A stretch of 64,000 bases of DNA from Paramicrobacterium chengjingii (GTDB lineage Bacteria > Actinomycetota > Actinomycetes > Actinomycetales > Microbacteriaceae), in the NCBI RefSeq assembly GCF_011751765.2, contig NZ_CP061169.1, positions 2,728,001 to 2,792,000 of the forward strand, read 5' to 3'. Both the position numbers and the translations under genes were made by a program. Positions 1 through 8,825 of this stretch are shown one piece after another. Below the pieces are notes generated by a model that saw only the letters and a program-made list of their open reading frames with translations, was not told where the DNA came from and searched no databases. The number at the start of each line of letters is the position of its first letter. Position 1 is the stretch's first letter.

Positions 1-26
1 GCGTCGCGATCGGCGCGCTTCGGGTC

Positions 27-65
27 TCCCCCTGCCCGGGGGAATGTGTTCCCCGCGCGGGGGAA
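27..65 (-). terminator. Tandem hairpin terminator after the first response regulator
   Basis: Two adjacent hairpins lie just past the minus-strand stop codon at 67-69. One pairs TCCCCC (27-32) with GGGGGA (38-43); the other pairs TTCCCC (49-54) with GGGGAA (60-65). There is no U-tract, as is common in high-GC actinobacteria. Read from sequence; terminator function is inferred. Confidence 0.55.
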
Positions 66-66
66 A

Positions 67-735
67 TCAGCGAGTTTCGTTCCTTGGCAAGGCTGCACCT
101 GGTTCGATGAAGCCCGATTCGTATGCGGCGATCACAGCCTGCGTGCGGTCGCGTGCCGCGAGCTTCATCAGGATGCTGGCGACATGGGATTTCACGGTCT
201 CCGCCCCGACGAAGAGTTCCGATGCAATCTGTGCGTTCGACAGTCCGCGTGCAACGCCACGCAGCACGTCTTTCTCGCGTTCGCTGAGGTGCGCCGTCGC
301 CAGCTTGTCTCCTCGCGAACTTTGCCGTGTTGCGAGCCGGCGGATGCGCGCGGGGTAGAGAAGCGAGTCGCCCTCGGCGACGATCCGCACGGCACGCACG
401 AGCTCCGCCGGCTCCGCGCGTTTCACGACGAAGCCGTCCGCGCCGGCTTTCAACGCCTCGTAGACGTGGTCGTCGCTGTCGAACGTGGTGAGAATCAGAA
501 CGCGAGGACTGTCCGGGCGCTGTCGAAGAAGCCGGGTCGCCTCGATGCCGCTCACCCGCGGCATGCGTACGTCCATGACCAGCAGATCGGGTGTGAACTC
601 GTCGACGAGGTTCAGCACGTCTTCGCCATCCGACCCCTCGCAGACGACGCTCAAGCCAGGCTCAGCATCGAGAATTGCGCGCAGTCCCGCGCGAACCAGA
701 GGTTCGTCGTCGACAAGTGCCAGACGAATGCTCAC
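67..735 (-). CDS. NarL/LuxR-type two-component response regulator
   Basis: 222 aa. It is the DNA-binding output partner of the histidine kinase just upstream, whose stop it overlaps by 4 bases (ATGA), so the two are translationally coupled. Residues 1-120 are a receiver domain with an acidic DD pair at 9-10 and the phospho-acceptor Asp55 in VMDVRMP; a conserved Lys follows near 104 (FVVKRAEP). Residues 150-215 are a LuxR/GerE helix-turn-helix (LSEREKDVLRGVARGLSNAQ, then TVKSHV). Full length for the family. Targets are unknown; in this family the partner operon is often an ABC transporter, but none is adjacent here. Confidence 0.93.
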   Translation of the reverse strand: MSIRLALVDDEPLVRAGLRAILDAEPGLSVVCEGSDGEDVLNLVDEFTPDLLVMDVRMPRVSGIEATRLLRQRPDSPRVLILTTFDSDDHVYEALKAGADGFVVKRAEPAELVRAVRIVAEGDSLLYPARIRRLATRQSSRGDKLATAHLSEREKDVLRGVARGLSNAQIASELFVGAETVKSHVASILMKLAARDRTQAVIAAYESGFIEPGAALPRNETR

Positions 736-1973
736 GCGGCACCTCCCGCTGGTCCGTGCGTCGGTAGCGTGGCGGCAAGCCGCCAGCGCCCGTCGCTGAC
801 GTCAATCTGGCATTCGCCGCCCAGCACAGATACCCGCTCGCGCAGGCCGGTGAGCCCGCGCCCGTCGATCACGCGGATCGCCTCCGTGTCGTTGTCGATG
901 CGAATACTGAGTTGATCGCGCCCGACCACGATCTCAATGGTGATGCATGGCGTCGCCGAGTATCGCAGGGCGTTTGTGACCCCTTCTTGCACCACGCGGT
1001 ACGCCTCGCGGCCCAGACTCGCGGGCAGTCGCTCCGGGTCGCCATCCAGGCACAGTTCGACGCTGAAACCAGCCGCACGTGTCTCCTCGGCGAGCAGTGC
1101 GACATCACCCAGCGTGCGACGGTTGGGGGCATGGTCGTCTCGTGCCGCTTCTCTGTCGCGCAGCACAGAGAGCACGTAGTCGAGTTCGGCAACAGCGCTG
1201 CGCGACACCCGTTCTATCTCAGAGAGCGCAGCACGCGCGGCATCCGAGTCGCTCTCCATCGTTCGGCGGGCGACGATCGCCTGCATTGTCGTGACGGTGA
1301 GGGCGTGGCCGACCGAGTCGTGTACGTCACGCGCGAGTGCTCCGCGACGTCGAGTGGCAGACGCCTCTTCGGCGTCGCGGGCGCGCTGCTCGTCACGAGA
1401 TGGCCCGAGCAGCAGGGTCGCATACCACGGCAGAAGGTACCCGGCCCCGATCGTGAACGCGACGATGAGCACCGAAGCAACAGCGCACAGCACGAGTGCT
1501 GTCGCATGATCGACAACGGAAACGGCGAAGGCGTCACGCATCAGCTCGGCGCCCGTTTCTTTGTCGCCCAGAGCATCGCCGATCAGCACGGCAAGCAGCG
1601 GAAAGACGAAGGCGACTCCCACGATCAGGATGCCGCCCGAGGCGATATGCCCGGCGAAGAAAAGTGCGCCTCGCGCCGTGTCGGCGAACGTTGCGCGCGC
1701 CCGAGGTTCGGCAACGACGGAGTCGAGCAGCTGTGACGCAACAGTGCGCTCAAGAGCGCGCGTCACCGGAAGCGTCGCCGGAACGATCAGCAGCGCGGCG
1801 ACAGCGATGCTCGACCAGCGCGCATACCAAGCGATGTCGTCGCCTGTCCAGAGGGCAACACCCCAGATGAGGATCGCTCCGTACGGAATGGCAACGAGCC
1901 CGCCGATGAGCAGCACAAGCAGACGTCGCCACGCAGCCCCAACGAGAGACGCCACCTTCGAATGCCCGGTCAC
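732..1973 (-). CDS. Membrane sensor histidine kinase (HisKA_3 family)
   Basis: 413 aa, GTG start at 1973. Four to six hydrophobic segments lie in residues 15-190 with little extracytoplasmic loop, suggesting intramembrane sensing. The HisKA_3 phospho-acceptor is His218 in DVHDSVGHALT. A C-terminal HATPase_c domain follows, with NALRYSA (N box) and GRGLTGLRERV (G box). It presumably phosphorylates Asp55 of the coupled response regulator. The start is uncertain because no clear ribosome binding site precedes it and the transcript may be leaderless. Confidence 0.9.
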   Translation of the reverse strand: MTGHSKVASLVGAAWRRLLVLLIGGLVAIPYGAILIWGVALWTGDDIAWYARWSSIAVAALLIVPATLPVTRALERTVASQLLDSVVAEPRARATFADTARGALFFAGHIASGGILIVGVAFVFPLLAVLIGDALGDKETGAELMRDAFAVSVVDHATALVLCAVASVLIVAFTIGAGYLLPWYATLLLGPSRDEQRARDAEEASATRRRGALARDVHDSVGHALTVTTMQAIVARRTMESDSDAARAALSEIERVSRSAVAELDYVLSVLRDREAARDDHAPNRRTLGDVALLAEETRAAGFSVELCLDGDPERLPASLGREAYRVVQEGVTNALRYSATPCITIEIVVGRDQLSIRIDNDTEAIRVIDGRGLTGLRERVSVLGGECQIDVSDGRWRLAATLPTHGPAGGAA

Positions 1974-2000
1974 GAGTCCATCGTGCCGGACAACGGCGCA

Positions 2001-2030
2001 GGCCGCTTCCCCCGCGCGGGGGAAGCGGCC
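2001..2030 (-). terminator. Perfect 30-bp palindrome, clpB terminator
   Basis: Bases 2001-2015 are the exact reverse complement of 2016-2030 (half-site GGCCGCTTCCCCCGC). It begins 9 bases beyond the clpB stop on the minus strand and lies before the kinase gene. It is the longest uninterrupted palindrome I found in the window. A GC-rich hairpin without U-tract is the likely terminator; a protein site is the alternative. Confidence 0.7.
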
Positions 2031-2039
2031 GAATCGCGA

Positions 2040-4190
2040 TCAGACCGAGGCGACCGTGAGATGATCACCAGCGGAGTCAAAGTCGACCCGCACCGTATCT
2101 CCGTCGTGAATCTCGCCGCCGAGGAGCGCCGTAGCCAGACGATCGTCGATCTCTTTCTGCATCAACCGGCGAAGCGGGCGAGCTCCGTAAATCGGATCGT
2201 AGCCGCGATCCGCGAGCCACGACCGTGCATCGGGCGTGACGGCGAGCTCGAGGCGTCGTTCGACAAGCCGTCGCTGCAGTCTGTCGATGTAGAGCTCGAC
2301 GATCTCGCCCAGCTCCTCCTGCGTGAGCGCGGAGAAGACGACGATGTCGTCAAGCCGATTGACGAACTCGGGTTTGAAGGCCTGCCGCACGAGTTCATGC
2401 ACCGACCGCTCTTTCTCATCCCACGACAGAGTCTGGTCGATAAGAAACTGCGATCCCAGGTTTGACGTGAGAATCAAGATGGTGTTGCGAAAGTCGACGG
2501 TGCGGCCCTGACCGTCGGTCAGCCGTCCATCATCGAGCACCTGAAGCAGCACATCGAATACCTCGGGGTGGGCCTTCTCAATTTCATCGAGCAGGATCAC
2601 CGAGTAGGGGCGCCGGCGCACCGCCTCGGTGAGCTGACCGCCCTGTTCATACCCGACGTACCCGGGAGGTGCGCCGACCAAGCGCGACACAGTGTGCTTC
2701 TCGCCGTACTCCGACATGTCGATGCGCACCATGGCTTTCTCATTGTCGAAGAGAAACTCAGCGAGAGCCTTTGCCAGCTCGGTCTTTCCGACGCCCGTAG
2801 GGCCAAGGAACATAAACGAGCCGGTCGGGCGATTCGGGTCTGAGATACCCGCTCGACTGCGGCGAACAGCATCCGCCACAGCAGTCACTGCTGGCTTCTG
2901 ACCGATCAGTCGCTTGCCCAGCTCTGACTCGAGGTGTAGAAGCTTCTCGGTCTCGCCCTGAAGAAGTCGACCGACGGGAATGCCGGTCCAGGCAGCAATG
3001 ACCGCGGCGATGTCGTCGTCTGTCACCTGCTCATTCACCATGCGCGGCTCGTCAGGCTCGCTCTCGTTCTCGGCCTGCTCGAGCTGCTCGGTGAGCTGCT
3101 TGATCGTTGTGTACTCGAGCTTCGAGGCTTCGGCGTAGTTCGCCTCGCGCATCGCTTTGTCACGCGAGGTCTTTGCCTCGTCAAGCTTCTTCTTGAGGTC
3201 TCCGACTTTGTTGAGTCCCGTCCGCTCGCGTTCCCATCTCGCCTGAAGATGCGACAGTTCCTCCTGGTTGACCGAGAGCTCCTCGCGCAGCTTGGCGAGT
3301 CGCTCTTTTGAGGCCTCGTCTTTCTCCTTCTTGAGGGCGAGCTCCTCGATCTTCATGCGGTCAACCTGTCGTTTGAGTTCGTCAATCTCAACCGGCGACG
3401 AGTCGATCTCCATCTTGAGGCGGCTCATCGCCTCGTCGATCAAGTCGATCGCCTTATCGGGAAGCTGACGCGATGTGATGTAGCGATTGCTGAGCGATGC
3501 CGCCGCCACGAGAGCAGCATCGGTGATCGTCACTCCGTGATGCGCTTCATAGCGTCCCTTCAGCCCACGCAGAATCGCGATGCTGTCTTCAACGCTGGGC
3601 TCCCCCACGTACACCTGCTGAAAGCGCCGTTCGAGTGCGGCATCCTTCTCGATATATTCGCGGTACTCGTCGAGGGTCGTCGCGCCGATGAGGTGCAACT
3701 CACCGCGTGCCAGCATGGGCTTGAGCATGTTGGATGCCGCGACGGAACCTTCTCCGCCGCCTGCTCCCATCAGCAGATGAAGCTCGTCGACGAAGGTGAT
3801 GATCTCGCCTTCGGCGTCGTTGATCTCTTTCAGAACACCCTTGAGGCGCTCTTCGAACTGACCTCGGTACATTGCTCCGGCGACGAGCGCCGAGATGTCG
3901 AGTGAGACAAGCTGCTTGTCCTTGAGCGACTCGGGAACGTCACCGGCGACGATGCGCTGGGCGAGCCCTTCGACGACGGCCGTCTTGCCGACTCCGGGTT
4001 CTCCGATGAGTACCGGGTTGTTCTTGGTGCGACGCGTCAGTACCTGGCTGACTCGACGAATCTCGGCATCTCGACCGATCACCGGGTCGAGTTTGCCCGC
4101 TCGAGCAATTTCGGTGAGATTGACGCCGAACTGCTCAAGTGCGCTCTTGGCGTCCTCCTGCGTGGAGGGCGCACCTTGCATGTTTGCCAT
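2040..4190 (-). CDS. clpB: ClpB-type AAA+ disaggregase lacking the N-terminal domain
   Basis: 716 aa against about 860 for classical ClpB. It re-solubilises aggregated proteins together with DnaK-DnaJ-GrpE. AAA-1 begins almost at once: Walker A GEPGVGKT at 63-70, Walker [11 protein letters not shown], arginine finger region [12 protein letters not shown] Lys/Glu-rich coiled-coil M domain at about 260-400 marks it as ClpB rather than ClpC. AAA-2 has [14 protein letters not shown] near 460 and [15 protein letters not shown]. The usual substrate-binding N-domain of about 140 residues is missing, leaving a 20-residue leader. The ATG at 4190 is preceded by AGGAAGGA, so the short form is the primary product and not an internal start. 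It is controlled by the HAIR at 4262-4282, hence in the HspR regulon encoded at 23.7 kb. Confidence 0.95.
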   Translation of the reverse strand: MANMQGAPSTQEDAKSALEQFGVNLTEIARAGKLDPVIGRDAEIRRVSQVLTRRTKNNPVLIGEPGVGKTAVVEGLAQRIVAGDVPESLKDKQLVSLDISALVAGAMYRGQFEERLKGVLKEINDAEGEIITFVDELHLLMGAGGGEGSVAASNMLKPMLARGELHLIGATTLDEYREYIEKDAALERRFQQVYVGEPSVEDSIAILRGLKGRYEAHHGVTITDAALVAAASLSNRYITSRQLPDKAIDLIDEAMSRLKMEIDSSPVEIDELKRQVDRMKIEELALKKEKDEASKERLAKLREELSVNQEELSHLQARWERERTGLNKVGDLKKKLDEAKTSRDKAMREANYAEASKLEYTTIKQLTEQLEQAENESEPDEPRMVNEQVTDDDIAAVIAAWTGIPVGRLLQGETEKLLHLESELGKRLIGQKPAVTAVADAVRRSRAGISDPNRPTGSFMFLGPTGVGKTELAKALAEFLFDNEKAMVRIDMSEYGEKHTVSRLVGAPPGYVGYEQGGQLTEAVRRRPYSVILLDEIEKAHPEVFDVLLQVLDDGRLTDGQGRTVDFRNTILILTSNLGSQFLIDQTLSWDEKERSVHELVRQAFKPEFVNRLDDIVVFSALTQEELGEIVELYIDRLQRRLVERRLELAVTPDARSWLADRGYDPIYGARPLRRLMQKEIDDRLATALLGGEIHDGDTVRVDFDSAGDHLTVASV

Positions 4191-4228
4191 GTGTGTCCTT
4201 CCTGCCTGCGCACATCACTGGTGCATAT

Positions 4229-4264
4229 GAATCAATACTGGAATCAATACTGGAATCAAAACTT
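4229..4264. repeat. Three 12-bp tandem repeats in the clpB leader
   Basis: GAATCAATACTG occurs at 4229-4240 and 4241-4252, then a degenerate third copy (GAATCAAAACTT) at 4253-4264 runs into the HAIR. If transcription starts near the HAIR, the repeats lie in the clpB 5' untranslated region, 38 bases or more before the start codon. They are AT-rich against a GC-rich background. Function is unknown: a second protein site or an RNA element are both possible. Confidence 0.75.
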
Positions 4265-4282
4265 GAGTCGTTGATACTCAAG
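4262..4282 (-). promoter_or_regulatory. HAIR operator (HspR-associated inverted repeat) of clpB
   Basis: CTTGAGT (4262-4268), 7-bp spacer, ACTCAAG (4276-4282): an exact match to the actinobacterial HAIR consensus CTTGAGT-N7-ACTCAAG. A minus-strand TAAACT -10-like element (reverse complement of 4281-4286) overlaps its edge, so HspR binding should block RNA polymerase. HspR itself is encoded in this window at 23669-24088. Confidence 0.93.
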
Positions 4283-4359
4283 TTTACAACGTGTCTGTCT
4301 CCGACACCAGTTCAGGGACCCTCTTTGGAAGATTTTCCGCTGACCCGTAATGTGTGGGC

Positions 4360-4857
4360 ATGACAACCCCGGCAGATGCAGCACTGCTTGCACGACTCGA
4401 AAGTCAACGTCAACATGTACTCGGCATCGTCGAGGGGCTCGACGACGAGGCAATGGGAAAACGTGTGCTGCCCAGTGGGTGGTCGATCACGTCGATGCTG
4501 CATCACCTGACCCTCGATGACGAACGGTTCTGGTTCGGAGGCACCGTTGCCGGCGACCGGGCTGTCATCGACTGGGTCGGGTCTGGCGGCGACGGGTGGA
4601 ACGTGCCTGGGCATCTCACCGGCTCGCAGGCTATCGCCCTCTACACAGACGCGATCGAGCGCTCAAACGCCATCCTCGCATCCGCATCCTTCGACGCTCC
4701 GCCCGCCTGGTGGCCCGCTGACCTCTTCGGCGAATACCGACTCGCCACAGTGCGCGACGTCGTGCTGCACGTGCTCACCGAGACAGCCACCCACGCGGGT
4801 CATCTCGATGCAGTTCGCGAGATCATCGACGGGCGGCAATGGCTCGTCTTCGAGTAG
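4360..4857 (+). CDS. DinB/mycothiol-dependent maleylpyruvate isomerase-like protein
   Basis: 165 aa from ATG 4360 (an in-frame GTG lies two codons earlier). Four-helix DinB fold features: LLARLESQRQHVLGIVEGL at the N-terminus, a His-containing GWSITSMLHHLTLDDERFW segment, and a C-terminal LTETATHAGHLDAVREI with the third metal-ligand His. These fit the DUF664/DinB superfamily of metal-dependent thiol-using enzymes, which in actinobacteria often use mycothiol. Substrate unknown. A TAATGT element just upstream suggests a leaderless transcript. It converges on the next response regulator with 4 bases between the two stops. Confidence 0.82.
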   Translation: MTTPADAALLARLESQRQHVLGIVEGLDDEAMGKRVLPSGWSITSMLHHLTLDDERFWFGGTVAGDRAVIDWVGSGGDGWNVPGHLTGSQAIALYTDAIERSNAILASASFDAPPAWWPADLFGEYRLATVRDVVLHVLTETATHAGHLDAVREIIDGRQWLVFE

Positions 4858-4861
4858 TAGG

Positions 4862-5467
4862 TCACACCCAGCCGTTTCGCCGTGCCAGCTGAAGAGCCTC
4901 TGCGCGGTTGCGTGCCCCGAGCTTGCCGATCGCAGCAGACAGGTAATTGCGCACCGTCGCTGGTGACAGATGCAGCTGCGCGGCGATCTCAGAAATCGGG
5001 ATGCCGCCGTCACTCGTGCCGAGTACGTCAACCTCGCGATCGCTCAGCGGGTTCTCCCCCGCGCTGAGCGCCTGAGCCGCGAGCAGCTGGTCAATGATCG
5101 TCTCGCCCGCGACGACCCGCCTGATGGATGCGGCAAGCTCCTCAACCGGGTTGTCTTTGACGAGGAACCCACGCGCGCCGGCATCCATCGCTCGACGCAG
5201 ATACCCCGCACGTCCAAACGTCGTGACGACGATGACAGCTGTGTCCGGGTTCTCACGCCGCACGTCGGAAATCGCGTCAAGGCCGGACTTCCCCGGCATC
5301 TCGATGTCGAGAAGTGCGACGTCGGGCGTGTGCTCCCGGATTGCGAGGGCGATCTCATCGCCGCGCCCGACACCGGCGACAACGCTCAGGTCTTCTTCCA
5401 GCTCGAGCAGGGTGGTCAGCGCCGACCGCATCATTGTCTGGTCTTCAGCGATCACTATCGAAATCAC
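4862..5467 (-). CDS. NarL/LuxR response regulator (DesR-like)
   Basis: 201 aa from GTG 5467. This start was chosen because AAGGGAG precedes it and the GTG overlaps the kinase stop by 4 bases (GTGA). A longer in-frame reading to 5590 has no domain content. Receiver domain with Asp54 (ALLDIEMPG) and Lys near 103 (FLVKDNPVEE); C-terminal LuxR helix-turn-helix (LSDREVDVLGTSDGG, then ATVRNYLSAAIGKL). It pairs with the DesK-type kinase encoded upstream. Target genes unknown; the DUF6069 membrane protein at the head of the cluster is a candidate. Confidence 0.92.
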   Translation of the reverse strand: MISIVIAEDQTMMRSALTTLLELEEDLSVVAGVGRGDEIALAIREHTPDVALLDIEMPGKSGLDAISDVRRENPDTAVIVVTTFGRAGYLRRAMDAGARGFLVKDNPVEELAASIRRVVAGETIIDQLLAAQALSAGENPLSDREVDVLGTSDGGIPISEIAAQLHLSPATVRNYLSAAIGKLGARNRAEALQLARRNGWV

Positions 5468-6588
5468 GTGGTGCTCCCTTCTGTCGGAACGCTCACCGTC
5501 AGAGTGAACCCTCTGGCATCGGATGCGATGTCGAGGGTACCGCCTGCGCGCGATGCGCGTTCGCGCATTCCGCGAATGCCCGAACCCCATTCGGCGGCGA
5601 CGGCACCATGACCGTTGTCTGCGATCTCAATCGTGTCGCCCGCGTCATCGGATGTGATGCGCACAGTGCACCGGGTGGCGTGTGAGTGTCGCAGAACGTT
5701 TGTAGTCGCCTCGCGCACCACCCAGGCGAAAAGCGAGTCCACCTTCGGTGACAATGAGGGCGTCGGGCTCGATGTTTCCGCGCTCACCTCAGCATCCGTC
5801 ATCGCTTCGATTGCGCCGGCCAGTTCGTGTTCAAGCTGCAGCTCGCGATAGCCCGCGACGGTCTGGCGAACGTCGGCAAGCGCGGTGCGCCCGACGTCTT
5901 CAATGCCACGTGCGTGGATCACGACAGCATCAGAGTCGGATGCCGCGAGGCGACGAATCGCCTCAGCCTTCACCACGATCACCGACAGCGTGTGCCCCAG
6001 CAGGTCGTGCAGGTCGCGGGAGAAGCGTTGCCGCTCTTCTGCGACCGCGAGTCCGGCGAGCCGCCGCCTGGTCGCGCGCAGGTCGGACACTGTGTCGATG
6101 AGGTAGCGAATGAGGTAGGTGCTCATTCCCGCCATCACGCTCGCAAAGCCGAAGAGCAATGCGCTCGAGAGTGACAGTGACTCGAATCCCTCGGTGACAG
6201 CTCCACTGATTGACAGCGCCATCACAACGCCGGGGGCGTAGCGAAAACGAATAGCCGTGGCTGCCGCGATCGCGAGTAGCGGATACAGAAAACTCTGTCC
6301 CGATCCCGAAATCACGAATTGCAGAACAACCAAGACGGTCAGAACGATAACCGCTACTTCTCCGTACCACCGCGGAACATCGCGGTACGAAAGCACAACA
6401 GTCAGGATGTACCAGGCGGCAATCACGACGTAAGCGATTAGTTCGACGGCGCGCCCCGACGTTGCACTCGTCACCACGGGCGCGATCAACAGAATGGGCA
6501 GCCATACGAGCGCAAACCAGGGGCTGCGCTTCATGAGTGCTCCAACCGCCCAATCGTCGCACTCTGCTGTCATGTTTCGGTCGGTCAT
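5464..6588 (-). CDS. DesK-type membrane sensor histidine kinase
   Basis: 374 aa from ATG 6588, preceded by AGGGAG; a longer in-frame reading would overlap the neighbour and lacks domain content. Five or six transmembrane segments occupy residues 22-165. HisKA_3 phospho-acceptor His194 in RDLHDLLGHTLS, then HATPase_c with TTNVLRHSHATRC and GSGIRGMRERASRAGG. The DLHDLLGHxLS signature is that of the DesK/YvfT group, whose members sense membrane state. Coupled to the downstream regulator by a GTGA overlap. Confidence 0.92.
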   Translation of the reverse strand: MTDRNMTAECDDWAVGALMKRSPWFALVWLPILLIAPVVTSATSGRAVELIAYVVIAAWYILTVVLSYRDVPRWYGEVAVIVLTVLVVLQFVISGSGQSFLYPLLAIAAATAIRFRYAPGVVMALSISGAVTEGFESLSLSSALLFGFASVMAGMSTYLIRYLIDTVSDLRATRRRLAGLAVAEERQRFSRDLHDLLGHTLSVIVVKAEAIRRLAASDSDAVVIHARGIEDVGRTALADVRQTVAGYRELQLEHELAGAIEAMTDAEVSAETSSPTPSLSPKVDSLFAWVVREATTNVLRHSHATRCTVRITSDDAGDTIEIADNGHGAVAAEWGSGIRGMRERASRAGGTLDIASDARGFTLTVSVPTEGSTT

Positions 6589-6610
6589 CAGTGTTCTCCC
6601 TGAGTTCACG

Positions 6611-7057
6611 TTACGCGTTCGTCTGCTGAGTGAGGCCATGCCGGGCAGAGAGACGCAGCCCAACAATGAGCGCGATGCCCACGACGACATGCATGATCTC
6701 CAGAACTCCCAGCACGGGGCCGCTCGCGCCCGAGAGCGCAGGCCCGCCGAGGGACAGCGCAAGCACAACAGCTCCGATGGCCGTCCACGCGTTCAGCCCG
6801 GTGCGGCTGCGTGCCATGAACGCCCGCAGTCCCCACGCAGCCAACCCGGCAAGTACAACGGATGTCGCGATGGCTGCCGGCCCGACGGTCGTCCCCGCCT
6901 GAGGCACGACGAGCTCGATGCCCGCGAGAGGAACGGCAATTGCCCACACGAGCTCAGCGGCAAGTGCGGCGATGATGATGGTCAGGATGCTGGTGAGCGA
7001 ACGCCGTGCGTTACGGTTGCGTTTTGTCGCCCGACCAGTCGTCTGTGTTGCAGTCAT
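6611..7057 (-). CDS. DUF6069-like four-helix membrane protein
   Basis: 148 aa from ATG 7057 with AGGGAA upstream. A basic N-terminus (ATKRNRNARR) precedes four predicted transmembrane helices at about 20-42, 58-80, 92-112 and 118-138. The pattern, ending in a polar HGLTQQTNA tail, resembles the DUF6069 family common in actinobacteria, whose function is unknown. It is 22 bases upstream of the DesK-type kinase on the same strand, so it probably shares its transcript and may be part of the sensory unit or its output. Confidence 0.72.
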   Translation of the reverse strand: MTATQTTGRATKRNRNARRSLTSILTIIIAALAAELVWAIAVPLAGIELVVPQAGTTVGPAAIATSVVLAGLAAWGLRAFMARSRTGLNAWTAIGAVVLALSLGGPALSGASGPVLGVLEIMHVVVGIALIVGLRLSARHGLTQQTNA

Positions 7058-7243
7058 GGTGTTTCCCTTCGTCACTGTCGACGATAGGAATTGCACGGGT
7101 CGTGGAGGCAGAGAGCGATATCCCGACATTTGCAGGACAAATGTCACAGAGCTTCATCTCGCGCAGTAACCGCAGAGCACACTCCATGTAGCGCTTCGAG
7201 TACTTTGACTCGTGCGTGGTGTTCCCTCGGGGCCGCCGCGTAC

Positions 7244-8710
7244 TCAGGTGCGCGGCCTGGTATCTCGGCCAGGGCCCGGCGGGTCGCGGCCGTCGTCTGG
7301 CGAGCTGTCCCCGGGTTTGCGCCGCCTGCCGAGATACCGTCGGTTGACGTACCAGTCTGGTGGAACGAGTCTCGGTTGCCCTGTGTTGTCGCGGGTGAGG
7401 GACCATTCGCCGCGTTCAACCAGACGGTGATGAAACCAACACAGCATGACACCGTTCGTGGTGTCGGTTTTGCCGTCTTTTGCCCACCCGTGTACGTGGT
7501 GTGCTTCACAGAGCCAGGCGGGGATGTCACAGTCGGCAGCAACACACGTGCCGCCGTCGCGTGCGATGAGGGCGAGGCGTTGCTTCGGGGTGAACTCTCG
7601 TTTGGCGTACCCGAGGTTCAACACGTCACCGTGCTCATCGATACGCACCTGTCGGGTGTCGCCGTCGCATCGCATCTGTTTCACAAACGACATGGGTAAC
7701 GGTGCTGGTGTGCCCGGTGACCAGGCAGCACCCGTACCCGTTTCGAGGTCGTGATCTTTCACGGTGACGAGCACGGTGGGTCCTCTGCCGTGGAGTTTCG
7801 GTGCGGACTTCTGTTTCCCGGTGCCGCCGATGATCGCTGTGAACACGTCGGCACGTTCCTGCTGCCTCGACCGTGCTTCCGGTTCCTGGCCGTGGGCGGC
7901 TAACTCTTCGGTCTCCATGAACTTCGGGCTGGTGCGTTTGGACATGAATGCGTCAAACACGGGTGTCACCTGTGCTGCCTGTTCCGGGGAGAGAGTGCCG
8001 GTGATTTTCATGCTGCCATCATCCCGATGACGAAACAGCAGAGCGCGTGCTTGATGGAGTTCTTCCGCTGTGGGTTCCACACCATCCGGATCCAACGCAA
8101 CACAAAACATGCGTGCCTGCTGCCGCAGAGCATCCGCCGACACCGGCACCTCACCGTATGCACCGGTGGCGTTACCCAACAGTGTGCTCTCGGCCCACTC
8201 TGCTTGTTCCGGTGCCACCCGAGACAGTACCGGCGCCAACGCCGACGTGATCACCTCGGCAACATCCAAACCGATCGTGCCCTCAGCAAGCGCCGCAGCC
8301 GTCTGGGTGAAGACCGGATCCAACGGCAACCCCGTGTCAGACACCCGCGGTGTGGTCTGTTCGGCGACTTTCGCGTACCGGTGCGCTGTGGAGTTCTTCA
8401 CCCCCGTCACCTTCTCAAACAATGCCGTCGGGGACGACGATCCGTGACGGGCAGCCACACCATCAAACCCCGCATCCGTATCCGAGCGCCGGGCAATGTC
8501 TCCGACGTTGGAGATTTGGCGGCCCTCGACAATGCGGGCGATGTTTCCCAGAAGACCGACATAGGTCAGCAGCGTGTTGGAGGTAAGAGTGGCCGGGTCA
8601 ACATCGGCGAGCTTCGCAACGGCCGCCACTGCTACTTCCGCGGCACGCACAGCAGCAGCATCCGGACCCTCCACAGGCTCGAATCCCGGTATCGCCGCTG
8701 TGTTCTGCAT
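7244..8710 (-). CDS. DUF222 / HNH endonuclease-signature protein (13E12 type)
   Basis: 488 aa from ATG 8710 (a GTG two codons earlier is possible; GGAAGA precedes both). Residues 20-330 match the DUF222 region typical of actinobacterial 13E12-repeat proteins. The C-terminus at about 400-450 is an HNH module: CVAADCDIPAW, CEAHHVHGW, then NGVMLCWFHHRLV, giving zinc ligands and the HNH histidines. Microbacteriaceae genomes carry several divergent copies. The role is unknown; a link to DNA processing or mobile elements is suspected for the family. The tail after residue 465 is Pro/Arg-rich and low-complexity. Confidence 0.88.
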   Translation of the reverse strand: MQNTAAIPGFEPVEGPDAAAVRAAEVAVAAVAKLADVDPATLTSNTLLTYVGLLGNIARIVEGRQISNVGDIARRSDTDAGFDGVAARHGSSSPTALFEKVTGVKNSTAHRYAKVAEQTTPRVSDTGLPLDPVFTQTAAALAEGTIGLDVAEVITSALAPVLSRVAPEQAEWAESTLLGNATGAYGEVPVSADALRQQARMFCVALDPDGVEPTAEELHQARALLFRHRDDGSMKITGTLSPEQAAQVTPVFDAFMSKRTSPKFMETEELAAHGQEPEARSRQQERADVFTAIIGGTGKQKSAPKLHGRGPTVLVTVKDHDLETGTGAAWSPGTPAPLPMSFVKQMRCDGDTRQVRIDEHGDVLNLGYAKREFTPKQRLALIARDGGTCVAADCDIPAWLCEAHHVHGWAKDGKTDTTNGVMLCWFHHRLVERGEWSLTRDNTGQPRLVPPDWYVNRRYLGRRRKPGDSSPDDGRDPPGPGRDTRPRT

Positions 8711-8825
8711 GACCACAGTCTTCCAGCAGCCACCGACATTCCTACCGACACAAACCCCCGATCACACCACCATTGTGGACAACTCGCAAAACTTTCTACC
8801 TGTGGACGACAAAGCGAGAAGAAGC

